Assembly: GCF_041260155.1 (NCBI RefSeq)
Contig: NC_091931.1
Location: 29,415,041 to 29,479,040, forward strand
Length of the DNA stretch: 64,000 nucleotides
Source: Ptychodera flava
Lineage: Eukaryota; Hemichordata; Enteropneusta; Ptychoderidae
Direction: 5' to 3'
Positions 39,370 to 51,232 of the stretch are shown here, piece by piece. Made by a program: the position numbers and the translations under genes. The notes beneath the pieces were generated by a model. The model ran no database searches. It was not told where the DNA came from and was given only the letters and a program-made list of their open reading frames with translations. Numbering within the stretch: the first letter of the stretch is position 1; every line of letters starts with the position of its first letter.

Positions 39370-41324
39370 AACGGACCATTTTGCCACACAGCATCCTTTC
39401 ATGAATGTCCGGTTGAATAGGTCAGAGCCGAAGAATGAATTTTAATGAATTTAAAAAGATTTGAACGACGTCACAATGGAGTTCACACCTCGCCTCTCAA
39501 AGTTGTCGTGACTAACCTAATAGAAATCTTTTTCGCAAAATTGATGCATGATGGACCACATTGCACGTTCTTACCTAGAATACTGAGAAGAATACTTCTA
39601 AAGTGTGCGGTCTTTCTTTGTGTAAACATTTCTGTACAACCGAGTGAAATAATTATGGTGAAATAAATCGCGAACACAACCAATTAATCAATCATCTTGC
39701 AGGCTCCGACAATGTGAGCAACTAATTGCAGCGTGGGAAAGGCACTACTTAAGCTTACAATCGAAGATTGCTTCCCTATGTTTTGTAGGCGGAATTCACT
39801 TTTCGGCAGGCTTAAAGCCGATCTTTTCGTATGTCCTCCAGAAAAGCAAGGGAGTCAAATTATCCACATCAAAAGTAGAGTTACCGCACAGCCAACTCTT
39901 CAAAGTGGCAGGCAGTGTGCAACTTCACGAATACCAGCCACACTTGGCAGCACTGATATGTACGTCTCTTTTCTCAGAAATTTGTATTCACCGTCACGAT
40001 CTCCATCAGCTGTCAGTTCGAGTTCAGCCCCTTCTTCACAATGAAGCCGAGTGTCACCAGAACTGTTACTAGTAACTCTGGAATCAGGTATCATAAAAAA
40101 AATTGTAAAAGAGATTAAGCTAAAATGAAGGGAAAATATTTCACGCGATCCAGAAGTTCGACGACCACACAAAGCCGAGTATGTCGACGTCACTCAGATG
40201 TTGCCGCACTGAAATTCCTTCAATGCCAGTTTTGCCGGACGCGAAATGTTAATTAGTAGAACGAAGACTTTGACATAGGCAGCTCAAAAAGGGAAAAGTG
40301 CGTAAATTTTCAGTTTACTGACATTTTGCTCGCTAGCGCAGACATAAATCTTCAAGAGGGGCCATCTAGAAACGTAGTGTGCTCTTACATAATTAAGGAA
40401 TACAGACAGCGTTTCATATTAATCACACGCAGACTATGAAATCATCCGGGCCAGAAAGAAAATACAGCCCCCAGAAAACCGTTTCAGTTTGCATCCAACG
40501 GTGTGCGTCCAGTAATCTCAACTCCCGCCAATTTATACAGGTGAACGTCTCAAACATTCGTATAATGTAAGTTAAGCGCTTGCAATTTTTGTTATGGTGT
40601 TGACCATTCATAGATTGTGGTATGCCTGACTATATATGATTTGATGACGTCACCCGTTTAGGCGAGGGAGAGTTCCATTTATGGAACCGTCATAATAAGT
40701 AAAACTACCATTTATTCGTGACGTAAGGTCAGACGCATGTAACAGAGTCAACTGCCAGCATCAGAAACGTCGACGTGGGGAAAATTGTCTCGTTGTAGAC
40801 ATATCCTGGTACTCATTACCCGGTTTTGGTCGGTTAAGACAGTTTCAAAAGCGAGGGAGTCCCTTTCAGTAAAGACTGGCGTACACATTTGTAAGTAACT
40901 GCATTACGCTATGTAGCGGCCTCTCGCAAATGAAGGTGCACGGTGTTTACTGAATCATAAATGACGTTACACTCGTAAATTTACTAGAATGCTGGTAACC
41001 AACGTCAGCTGATGTGTTTGGTATTCAGAGCATTTATGATGGACAGACAAATGTTACTAAGTCATTGAAAGATCGTTCGTAAAATAAAACAGTCCAATCT
41101 CCTCATTCGTCGCAAATACATGTAAATGACTACATGGCGTCTTGTTAATATTTAACTACATTCACAAGAGCTTTGTCATTTCCTTCTATAGAAAAATTAA
41201 TTTAAACACATTCCACAGTGCTGGTAAAATAATTTTCAGCAACGCTTGCACGTAGAAAACCAAACCCAATACCTGCCTCTTTCTCTTCGTTGGTAAAATG
41301 TTACTGACAAAGGTGACACCGAAA

Positions 41325-43378
41325 GAACCCAGATATGAACTGAATTGCCTCGCGTGCCAACATTTGTAAAGTAATTCTTGGGGTATTGGCTTTATGACAT
41401 TACATTGTTTTTATTCCCGAAATTAATCCAATCTATCTAAATTTGACATTATCCCCACTGTATTACGCAATGAAAAAAAAGAAAAGAAACCATTTGAAAA
41501 ATTATGATCCAACAATATCTGTCGATGCAAGTGCAAATGGCTGAGCAGGCTCTTAACTGGCAGAGGTCGCGTTTGCGTATAAATTCTGCATATTTCACAT
41601 ATAATTGCCATGTAGAACGAGTTGACCTACTTCACAGTATCTCAATGCGCCCAAAAACGATACAATCATCTGTGCCGCGCCGTGTAGCAGCAAAATGAGT
41701 TCGTGACCTTTGAAGTACGCGTTTCAAAAAATAAATACCCATGGGAACCTGCTCACCACGCCACGCAACTCATGTACAGCTGACTATGGTGCACTTGTCA
41801 GGCGATGGTCGATGATTCTGGTTATTGCCTATATTGTCAAGTTCAATGCCTAATTTACGGAAACACGAACTCTGTCTAGTGTATTCGAAGCTCTGCGTAC
41901 AGGTTGTGCACACGGCCTCTACCACGTGCTGTCCTGTGGACAGTGTGGTACAAGCCGTCGGCCTACCACCGTACCGCCGGGAAACGCAGACCTATTGTAC
42001 GCAGGAGCATGGCAGGAGCTAGCCTACTGCTCCTGATTTAACATCAATGCCAACATGGAAATCTCATGAAAAATTTGTCATTGTTGGTTCTGTAGCTAAT
42101 ACAATCTTGAAAAGCAACTTAAAAGACACAGACTGTCAATACGTCGCCATAATATTATGCTGATCTCAGCGGAACCATGCCGGAATATAAATTCGCTGAC
42201 ACACACACAAGATTGAAAAGTGTCACTCTACATCTCATTCTCAGAGAAAATGCATTGATCAAATATTATGACGCTAACCTTCGATAATCTAGCTTTTGGT
42301 TCGCTATGTCCAGAGTAACCCACACGATTCTTAAAGTCAAACGTCGACACGACGACATCAACAGTCAAACTCAAGATTAGCGATCAGCGCGGCCGAGTGA
42401 CTGAATTCAGAAATCACTTTGTGTAAAATGTTTAGTGCAGCAGTACATGAAGTAGGTCATGGCCTTGGACTCTGTGCACGAACCTGATTGGACACTTCAA
42501 TACCTTTGACCCAAAGTTATTATTCATCAGCACTTCCATGCCATGAGGCTAGGTAGAGAACGTATTACGTACGCAGTGTACGCTGTGTGTTAGGAACGCA
42601 CACAGGGAATGCACAGCGTACACTGCGTACGTACGCAGGGCTAGCGAGAGAGTTGCCGACATCGACGGTTATTTACGAAAAAAGAATAAAAGACTGGCAT
42701 TTTTGGAAGCGATCGAGTAGCTGCGGTAGGCAGGGATACGACTTGGGCCCAAGAACGCTGAATTTCGGCAGTAATTTGGCTTTTTACGTCAAGTCCAAAA
42801 ATGGATTTGAAGTCACCAACTTACGTACGGGTCTTTGCAGGGCTGTGGTGAGCGGGGCTATTAATAGCTGTAGCGGAACACACAGCATCGTACGCAGGGC
42901 TAAGAACGTATGTACTCATTTCTGGCGATCGAGCAGCGAGGGAAACAATCAATTACCAAGGATGAAGCTAATTTGCTAAACGATATTTTATCTTGAATAG
43001 TGAGTTGAATGAGTAATAAAATATCATATTTTTAATGTTCAATACGAGGTTGAAACACGGAGGGACCGTGGTTGAAACCAGAGCTATCCAGCTGTAGCCA
43101 ACCTGGACAAGCACATTTCACAGCGCCCTCAAACAGTCGATTGTTTTCACTTGTCATACGCGGCGTAACAGAAAAATTAAAACTTTCATAACTTCATTAA
43201 TATCCAAGCCACGCCCACCAAAACCTTTTCAGTTCTAGCCATTTGAATTCTGAAGATGTCTACCAAATTTGACTGAAATACGTTCAGCCGTTTTTGAGAA
43301 AATGGACCAACAGACAGACAGACAGACACACAGACAGACATCGCTGCGACATACCTCGCTGCGCGCATGCGCGACGCG
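41325..43378. repeat. 2.05-kb stretch present in segment A only
   Basis: Homology to segment B stops after GACACCGAAA (41324; B 55952) and resumes at GTAAAAACTCGAC (43379). The extra piece contains a perfect 22-bp inverted repeat (42567-42638) and ends with the (CTGT)n hairpin element. It is an insertion in A or a deletion in B. No gene recognised; a 130-codon frame at 42587 has no domain. Confidence 0.8.
42567..42638. repeat. Inverted repeat TACGTACGCAGTGTACGCTGTG
   Basis: The 22-base arm at 42567 returns in reverse complement ending near 42635, with a spacer of about 25 bases. Possibly the end of a small fold-back element. Confidence 0.75.
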
Positions 43379-43397
43379 AGTAAAAACTCGACGGTGT
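43160..43397 (-). mobile_element. (CTGT)n element with terminal hairpin, reverse copy
   Basis: On the minus strand: a GC-rich hairpin (43355-43380), TATGTCGCAGCGATGTCTGT, a (CTGT)n run, then TCTCAAAAACGGCTGAACG and AATGGCTAGAACTGAAAAGG and GGGCGTGGCTTGG. The element at 61574 has the same order and similar words. Class not recognised. Confidence 0.6.
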
Positions 43398-43765
43398 ACA
43401 GAACTTTCCTCCCAATTTTTTGTTGCTGATGAACTCAGACTGTAAGATTTTTTTCCGTACTTTGCAAAAATGCTGATTTAACGGACTATTTTGTAGCTTC
43501 TGGATTAGATGTAGTAATCATATTTTGTTTTTATCAAAACGAACATGTCATATTCCCAGTAGCGGTACTAAAGGAGAAGCGTCCATTTTGAATAGCGAAT
43601 ATCTGAGTAAAAATTTAGGTAATTTGTTTGCGTAATACCGTAATTTGCGAGGTGACATCTGCTTCTATTCTTGATTTTGGAAAACAATTTGAAAGATCTC
43701 ATGAAAAAAGTTTCAGGAAAATGTTCAATATTTCAGTTCCCAGGCGTGTATTAATCTGATACCTT
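43395..43765. repeat. Diverged relative of the TTAA-flanked MITE
   Basis: Shares with 61260-61410 an ordered series: GTCCATTTTGAAT, GGTAATTTGTTTGCGTA, AATTTGCGAGGTGACA, ATTCTTGATTTTGG, GAAAGATCTCATGA. The segment B copy is at 55970-56345. Confidence 0.55.
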
Positions 43766-44186
43766 AGGTTGAACAAGTTTCACAAAATCTACAGCAAGCC
43801 TGCAGTAAACAATTTCAAGGAATACAAGGAAATTTTTCCCTCTCCGGTAAACTCATCAAAATACTACTTGACTCCATGAATGATTTCGCTTTTTGTCTAT
43901 CTCGAATTACGAAGGTCAAAACGGATAACATATAGATAAGCACTTACTCAAATAGTGACACGGAGATCTTGTAAATTTTACGTTTCGTATGACGATTCAA
44001 ATCAGTAGCTCTCCTTCTACAAGTAAATAATCTTGGTACATTTTATAGTTTTTGTAATGACAGTGATTTTGTAGATGTAGATAACGTCTGAGGCCACAAT
44101 ACCTGATTATCGCATACATTATCAGTAATAATCTGAGGGAATATCACAACTTCAAGGGTATTGACAAAGCTATAATAATTTTTATT

Positions 44187-45236
44187 TGGTACAAGGCAAG
44201 GCTGTATGCTAAGCCCTTTATTGTTTAATTTATTTATAAATGAATTATACACATACATGAATGCATCTGATAAAGATGGGATATCTGTAAATGAAGATCT
44301 GCCTAATTTGGGATTACTTATGTATGCTGATGATGTTACAGACAATGCCGATCTTCCAATATCTTTACAGCGAAAAATCAATCAATTGGAGTTGTTCTGT
44401 AAACAATGGTGTATGAGAGTAAATCTTGATAAAACAAAAATTATTGTTTTCAGAAATGGTGGCGTTTTAAAGAAATATGAAAACTGGGTCTATATGGGAA
44501 GTAAGATTACTAGTGTTAAGCATTATAATTATCTTGGACTATTAATATCATCACGACTATCATGGTCACCTGCTAAAACAGAGTTAGTTACTAAAGCAAA
44601 ACGAGCTCTTACACAAATTCAAATCGTTATCACAAAAATAGGTTGTATGTCTACCCAGAATGCTTTTAAGCTTTTTGATAGTTGTATTGTTCCTATACTC
44701 TGTTATGGCTCGGAAATCTGGGGATTTGAGTACTTCTCCAATTATTGAAAGGGTTCATTTCCGTTTTTGTAGATTTTTATTAGGTCTTGCCAGTAATGTA
44801 AATAATGAGGCTGTTTTGGGTGAATGCGGTAGATACCCTCTGAGTTGCGTATACATGAAGAGATGTGTTTCATATTGGTTAAGGTTAGTCCGAATGGACA
44901 ATGCTCGGTATCCAAAGGCATGCTATGAGATGTTACGGAAATTGGATGAAGCGGGCAAGACAAATTGGGCTACAAAGATTAAACAGCTGCTCATGAGATA
45001 TGGTTTTGCTTATGTTTGGTTTGAGCAGCAAGTGGGTAATTGTGAAGTATTTTTAACTTTATTTTGTCAAAGGTTACAAGATTGTTACAGACAAGAATGG
45101 CATGCTTCAATAATGATTCACCCGATTGAGATTTTGATTTTATTCAATGTTTCAGTTCTATTTTGAACCAAAATGTATCTCAATGTGTCCATCCCATTAA
45201 GTACAAATTTGCACTATCCTATACTATCCAATATCT
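44187..45236 (+). mobile_element. LINE reverse-transcriptase fragment at the duplication joint
   Basis: Starts in the RT palm at TRQGCMLSPLLFNLFINEL, includes YADDV, KTKIIVF, YLGLLISSRLSW and SILCYGSEIWG-type segments, and ends inside the C-terminal domain. The reading moves from frame 1 to frame 2 near 44740 and back to frame 1 near 45160, so it is decayed. Both LINE ends are missing: no 5' part, no 3' tail. It exactly fills the gap between segment A (ends 44186) and segment B (starts 45237). Clade not assigned; a CR1/jockey-like non-LTR element is plausible. Confidence 0.85.
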
Positions 45237-45237
45237 C

Positions 45238-45873
45238 TATAACCCCTCCGAGGGCGAACTTGATGGGGACACCAGTAAAAAGGGTGGCTTCGTGATCGCA
45301 AACCTGGCAGCTCTGCTTAATTTGTCTGCGCAACGTTCGCCCACCGGGAAGACCAACGATAATGGCCCGCCAACGCAGCCGACAGACATCTCGACGTCGA
45401 ATAGCGTCAAATACGAATATGTAGGAGACGTTCTAACTGAAGTGGATGCTGGCATTCACAGAGGTCCACACGACTCCAACGAACTGCATGGAGACAAAAG
45501 GGTGAGCCCGAAAGATTCTCACAAACCAATCCCAGAATACCTAGAGGTGATTTCAGACCAAGATGATTCGGTCGACAAGCAACTCCGGACAAGGTCCTCG
45601 GATGCACCCTCATACCACTATGCCTACGGCTGTGTCCCCAATAGACGCTACACGGGGTACGACGAGAATCCACGGACAAGTCAAGTCGTCGACCGCGACC
45701 GCGAAGACTCTCTGTCAATTCATGAAGACGGTCCAACATACACGTCACTGGAAACTGACATCCAACCAGGCGAAGTCCATGGGCAAGAGACTGGAAGCAG
45801 CGCGGAGAAAGCTATTTGGAACGAGGAGGAACGGAATTCATTGTACCAAAACTTCCCCCCTCCTGGCGTCTAG
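45238..45873 (+). pseudogene. Duplicated gene 4 tail fragment
   Basis: Codons from YNPSEGELDG onward match gene 4. The copy starts just inside the cytoplasmic side, so signal peptide, LRRs, Ig and membrane segment are missing, and upstream reading enters the LINE fragment. It keeps an unbroken frame and differs from gene 4 by 17 extra residues (GPHDSNELHGDKRVSPK) and one Asp, and by its C-terminus, ERNSLYQNFPPPGV, with a YxN site that gene 4 loses through its late frame break. The B tail is therefore probably closer to the ancestral gene 4 tail. Expression would need a new promoter or splice site. Confidence 0.8.
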
Positions 45874-46790
45874 TTCACGGTTATGAGGAACAACAATCAT
45901 ACGCACAATACGTTAGTCAGACAGAGATATACCAGACCGGATAAAAGCTCAGCTGCAATTACAGTCGACAGGACACATATATTTGCTGCGTGGACAACTC
46001 GGACACTCGTTCTTTCGACATCATTTTGAGGGTCTAATTAGAAAATGCACTTTACAGACAAAAATCAATCACAACTTACAACCAATTGATCCTCGTCTCC
46101 AGTGATGATGGCCAAAACAGTAGAAGTCTTCGTTTCAAAGGTTTCAATACCATCATCAGCACACGCCATCGCTCACTTGAAGAGCTTGTTTGTATCATAG
46201 ACCCTTGTCGAGGGTCTATGTTTGTACGTCTGTTTATTTGTCATTGCGTTTAGTCTCGTCACGAAATTTGTACAAACATTTTACTGGCGGAGTTAAAATA
46301 GTGCTAAAGTAACGCACTGAACATGGGATTCCTTATCTTCTGATCTGTCGTGGTTGACCTATATTAAACTCGCCCATTGCACCGCCGACTGTCGAAATGG
46401 GCCTTGATCAGATACAACGGACAGTCTTGCTTCCCAGCCTAGCCTGCCAAAACTTCATTGAACTCCTGGCTAAAGGTGAGACTAAAATGTTCATGATTAT
46501 ACCAAATTTTGAAAAATAAAACGTCTGTCAAAATTTCCCTGCTGAAAATGTGCAACATGCTTGTTGCACGTCAACGTCCTGAACGTCACCATTTGTCTTA
46601 CGTTCGATGATATTATTAGTGCCCAATATCCGATGGTGAGTGATCTATACGCAAAGAATATACATGAAAAGTATTTTCCGAGTAAGAAGTGATGTACGGT
46701 ATAACTGAACTGTACGAATTTCCACAGGATTGAATTTTAATCATAAGTTGAATTGAATAGAAAATGTATTAATTTTGGGGATGGTATGCC

Positions 46791-46861
46791 GCATCGGTGG
46801 TTCAGTGGTAGAATTCTCGCCTGCCACGCGGGAGGCCCGGGTTCGATTCCCGGCCGATGCA
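46791..46861 (+). tRNA. tRNA-Gly(GCC), segment B partner of 32027
   Basis: Intact 71-base gene, same sequence as copy 1, TTTT downstream. Confidence 0.97.
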
Positions 46862-47962
46862 ATTTAGTAATTTTGTTAACGCACGTCGAATTTTACCATG
46901 TAGTCAGTGTTTACTTTACGATTTGCCATCGTTCATAATCAGGGCTGATAATCAGGAGTCTCCCTATATTTTTAATCCCCGCGGACGCAGTCCGGCGGGG
47001 ACTTATGGGTTGGGTCCCGTCTGTCCGTCCGTCCGTCCGTCAGTCAGCAGCCGTTTCTCTGTCACTCCTGAGTCAATTTTCTTCGAACTGTGTGCAAGGA
47101 TAAAGTACTGTGTCATACATATGCACGTCAATTTAATTTGCTATCTTTCTCATCATTGAACAAAAATTGCCACCTGTTTGTCGAATATGCGGGTACCATT
47201 GTGTAAATTCAGTGCAACAAATTCAGTTAGATAGTTCCTTTGTTTCATTAAAAACTATGTGAATAACCTTGACACGACGAAAGAAAACATGTGTGGAACC
47301 ATAGACCCTCGAGTTTTTCTCGAGGGTCTATGGTCGAACATAATACGTAAGTTATATTTTGAATAGGAGTTATTTATTTTATATTTCTATGTTTGATTGT
47401 GCATGATTTGGGTTTATAAATCCATTTTCAATGATTTCCAGTTCGAGCTGGTTCTCGACCAACCCAAATCACATTAATCTTTGTGCAATAAAATGTTTGT
47501 ACTCATACCATAAAAGTTCATCTTAAGTCTCCTTAAGTTACCTCAGGAATTTGCAAAGATTTTGCAATTTTTAAATGTAATCTTTTCTATTCCAGACTGA
47601 TTAGTTTTCTTGTTCACCGTAAAATTTCCTTTATCGTTATGGTCACTCAGATATATGGGATTAAAATGCAGATATCGTCTTTTGAAAAACTGAATGGCGT
47701 CTTTATATGATTTCTATTGAACGACAACGATAATTGTCCTAAATCGGTATTCTACCTGAATGTTCAAATGCACTATGAGACATTCCCTGAGCGTTCTAGG
47801 TGTCGTTGGTCAAAAATTCAAGTTTCGCTGAAGCCCTGCATATGAAGTTTAGAGCAAAAAGATGACATTGCAAACAAAACTGTAATGTTTGCCATATCAT
47901 CGGAAACATTTTCTATCAAGAATATGATTAGGAAGTATTTGGTTACGTGTAACACGGAAGCA

Positions 47963-48033
47963 GCATCGGTGGTTCAGTGGTAGAATTCTCGCCTGCCACG
48001 CGGGAGGCCCGGGTTCGATTCCCGGCCGATGCA
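47963..48033 (+). tRNA. tRNA-Gly(GCC), segment B partner of 33198
   Basis: Intact, all arms paired, TTTT about 8 bases downstream. Confidence 0.97.
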
Positions 48034-49858
48034 ATGGGAATATTTTGTTTGGAAAGATGATTATACATTTTTATATTGACAGCTGATTTCACGGAGAAAC
48101 TCGCAAGCACATTGAAGACACTGTTCTGCTCCGACTGTAATGACCTGACCTGCTTCTCAGACCTTAATAAAAAGGATTTTTACCCCAAAGTCACTATCAA
48201 CGGAAACACGACAAGTCTTTAATTGAATACAATAAAAACTGAATTTCATCAATTCATGTTGACTGTCATCTTCTGCGAAATCAAAGAAACGCATACTGGT
48301 AATAAAAACAATATAAATGAACAAAAAACTGTGCATCTGATAAAAGTTGCAGAAATAATGTTTATGTAAGTGTTCACGTACGAGTGTCAGAAATGACTAC
48401 ACTGGCTGCCACTCAAACTTTCACAACAATTGCTACAACGACCATATTACTCGTTCTAGATAACTGTGAACTTGAAGTATTTGAGAGAAATATCTCTGTT
48501 CGAGGATGTTAGTGTGGCACGTATGCATACAATTAATTGAGACCGAGAGGTCAGATATTTTTAGCAACGTAAAAAAACTGTTGACCATTTTCTCTTGTGA
48601 GTATTTTTTTCGGTACACAACAATTCTTTAGGTAGCATGGCACAGTACTGTAATTGGTCAGAAAAGTTGTTCCATTTATGAAGAGAGCGATTGTTGTCCA
48701 TCTTACCTTGCCCAATCAAAGAATTAACATAAACCTGAGATACTAATGTCTATGCTTCCAAAAAAAACATGTTTGCAGTTTGCACTATCAGGTTTTCGTA
48801 GGTGGAAATGTAAATAATGTAATCGATGTGAGGGCGCTATTAAGTAGAGACAAACACCTTATTGGTGCTGTTCACAAACAAAGATCTGTTCAGTCAGACG
48901 GTGGATTTGCCGAATAGTAACAACCTTGCTAGACCTTCCATGTGTTACCACCCTCAATCAAATTTTAGATACAACCGACGAGTAAATTTACCGACAAATG
49001 TTATGACACTTTTTCCCCTCACAAAGCATTTGTTTGAACTTACATTTTACTAGCGCCACCAGGACTGATCCTATGATCACAACGCCCTCTAAGCTAACTC
49101 GATAGTGGCCGCTGTTCTCTTCTGCCTTGAATGCAAAGGGTTTATCCTGGATCCTGCAACGGTTCCGAACAGCAATATTGTTCTTGAATTCCCAGAATTT
49201 TCTACGAAACTGAACCAATTCGTCATTATTTGTTTATTTATTCACTTATTCACGAAAGATTTTTCTCTGTATGTGGGTTATGTTGTATATCTCATTGGTA
49301 TTTGAGGGGCGAGGTTTTTTCCTACTTAGGGTAATATTTAAGGTCACGTTCTAGAAAGGACTCGGGGTCAAATTTTTTAGGACTCCCTGACAATCACAGC
49401 TCTCTCAAGATACGGTTGATTCCTTTGTAAATTGTACAGTTATAAACATCATTGCAGTTCGAAACCCGCTAACATCATGGACAACACACATAGTAAATTA
49501 CCAGTATGCTTTAGTTTCACAAGTGTACGATGGCCTTCGAATTAACACCAGTGAGGTGCATGAAATAGCTCCTTTGTGATGTTCTTTTTTAACCTTCGTG
49601 AAACAGAAATACATCTACACGAGCAACGGTATTGTCACCGAGAGTTTCCTGCCCGGTGCTGCGTGGTGCTTGTACTCAAATTTGGGACAACGAAAGTGCA
49701 ATCATTATTTGACGTAGATGCCGACCTCATTAGGAGCACATTTTATGTGTTTTTTTCCATAACAATCCCGCGAGTCACCACTGTACGAGGTTCCACAGGA
49801 TTGAATTTTTAAACATTAAATTGAATAAAAAATGTAATAATTTTGAAAGTGGTATGTA

Positions 49859-49929
49859 GCATCGGTGGTTCAGTGGTAGAATTCTCGCCTGCCACGCGGG
49901 AGGCCCGGGTTCGATTCCCGGCCGATGCA
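49859..49929 (+). tRNA. tRNA-Gly(GCC), segment B partner of 35152
   Basis: Intact, followed by TTTTT. Confidence 0.97.
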
Positions 49930-51178
49930 ATTTTTATAATTTTGCTAGTGCACGTCGAAATTTACCACGTACTTGGTGTACTTTACAATTTGCTATCGTT
50001 CATCCTTTATTTCCAGTTCGAGCTGTTGTTCATAACCAAGGATGATAAGGATCGTTCATAATCAAGGATGATATCAGGACGATTCCTATTTTTTTGATAA
50101 TTTAACAACACAGACTACCCTAATCATAAAACATTTGATTTCATAAAGGCACCTGTTGAAGTGAAGTAAGTGACAAAAAAATCATCTTTCAAGTACAACA
50201 AAGTGACGCTGTGATTATGCTATCTTTCTCGACAACACTGAGAAAAGAAATAATGAAATTTGCAATCTGTCGTAAACGATCCAGTTATGCTGGCACCATT
50301 TACGTAAATCCAATGTAACGAATTCAATTTAAAGGTATTCGGTCACCTGTTTTTTTAATAGCCAATCACAGATTTTACGCGGGTGGCCGGTTTTTAAAAA
50401 GGGCGCCTCCACACGACCAGCCATGGCATACTTAGCAGCGTCGTCTGCATATTCTTTGACGTATCAAGTATGGAGGACCAACAGCTACAGGTGTTACGAG
50501 GTAGTACGCTAAGCCCCGATATGCAAACTTACGGTGACTGTGTACCTTTAATAGCCCTTTTGTGTTCGAACATAATATACTTAGTCTTATATTTTGATAT
50601 GAGTTACTTATTTTTATTTCTATCTTTTATTATGCATGATTTTGATTTTAAATCCAGTTTCAATGATTTCCAGTTCGAACTGGTTCTCGAACAACCCAAA
50701 TCATATTGATCCTTGTGCAATAAAATATTTGTACTCCAAGGGTTATTGAAAACAATATAACATTTGATCTTGGTATAAAATTTTAAATGTAAGCTTTCCT
50801 ATAACAGTGGTTTTTCTTGTTCAATGTAAAATTCAATTTTTGTCATTACGAGTGTTCACTAAAATGAATGGAATAAATCAGACATCGTCTCTTGAAATTC
50901 CGAATGTCGTCTTGTATGATGGTTTCTATTGACGAAAAGTGCCACAAATTAGTATATCCGACCTTAAATGTTCACTTGCATTGAAGAGACATTCCCAGAG
51001 CGTTCAAGGTGTCATTGTTAAAAATCCATGTTTCTGAAGCCCTTCTTGTGAATTAAGTTATGAGTTCAAAGGTGAGACTGCGAACAGAACTGTAATGTTT
51101 ACCAACATCATCAGCAACTTTTTATATCCAGAATACAATATGACAAAAATTAGCTTTAGTTGAAAAGGATGAAGAGCA

Positions 51179-51232
51179 GCATCGGTGGTTCAGTGGTAGA
51201 ATTCTCGCCTGGGTTCGATTCCGGCCGATGCA
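51179..51232 (+). pseudogene. tRNA-Gly pseudogene, anticodon arm deleted
   Basis: 54 bases: acceptor and D-arm are kept, but 16 bases covering the anticodon and the 3' anticodon stem are gone between CGCCTG and GGTTCGATT, and one C of the T-arm is missing. It is the partner of the degenerate copy at 36534. Confidence 0.93.

Larger units (their letters stand above)
30538..44186. repeat. Segment A of a large tandem duplication
   Basis: 13.65 kb, paired with 45237-56776. The homology begins in the gene 4 tail codons at CTATAACCCCTCCGAGG and ends at GCTATAATAATTTTTATT (44186). Segment A carries five tRNA-Gly copies and an extra 2.05 kb (41325-43378) absent from B. The copies are nearly identical in long stretches, with many 1-3 base indels, so the event is recent. 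Confidence 0.93.

Noticed and set aside
42587-42979. 130-codon plus-strand frame
   Set aside because: Begins inside an inverted repeat, shows no domain, and lies in the 2-kb piece absent from segment B.
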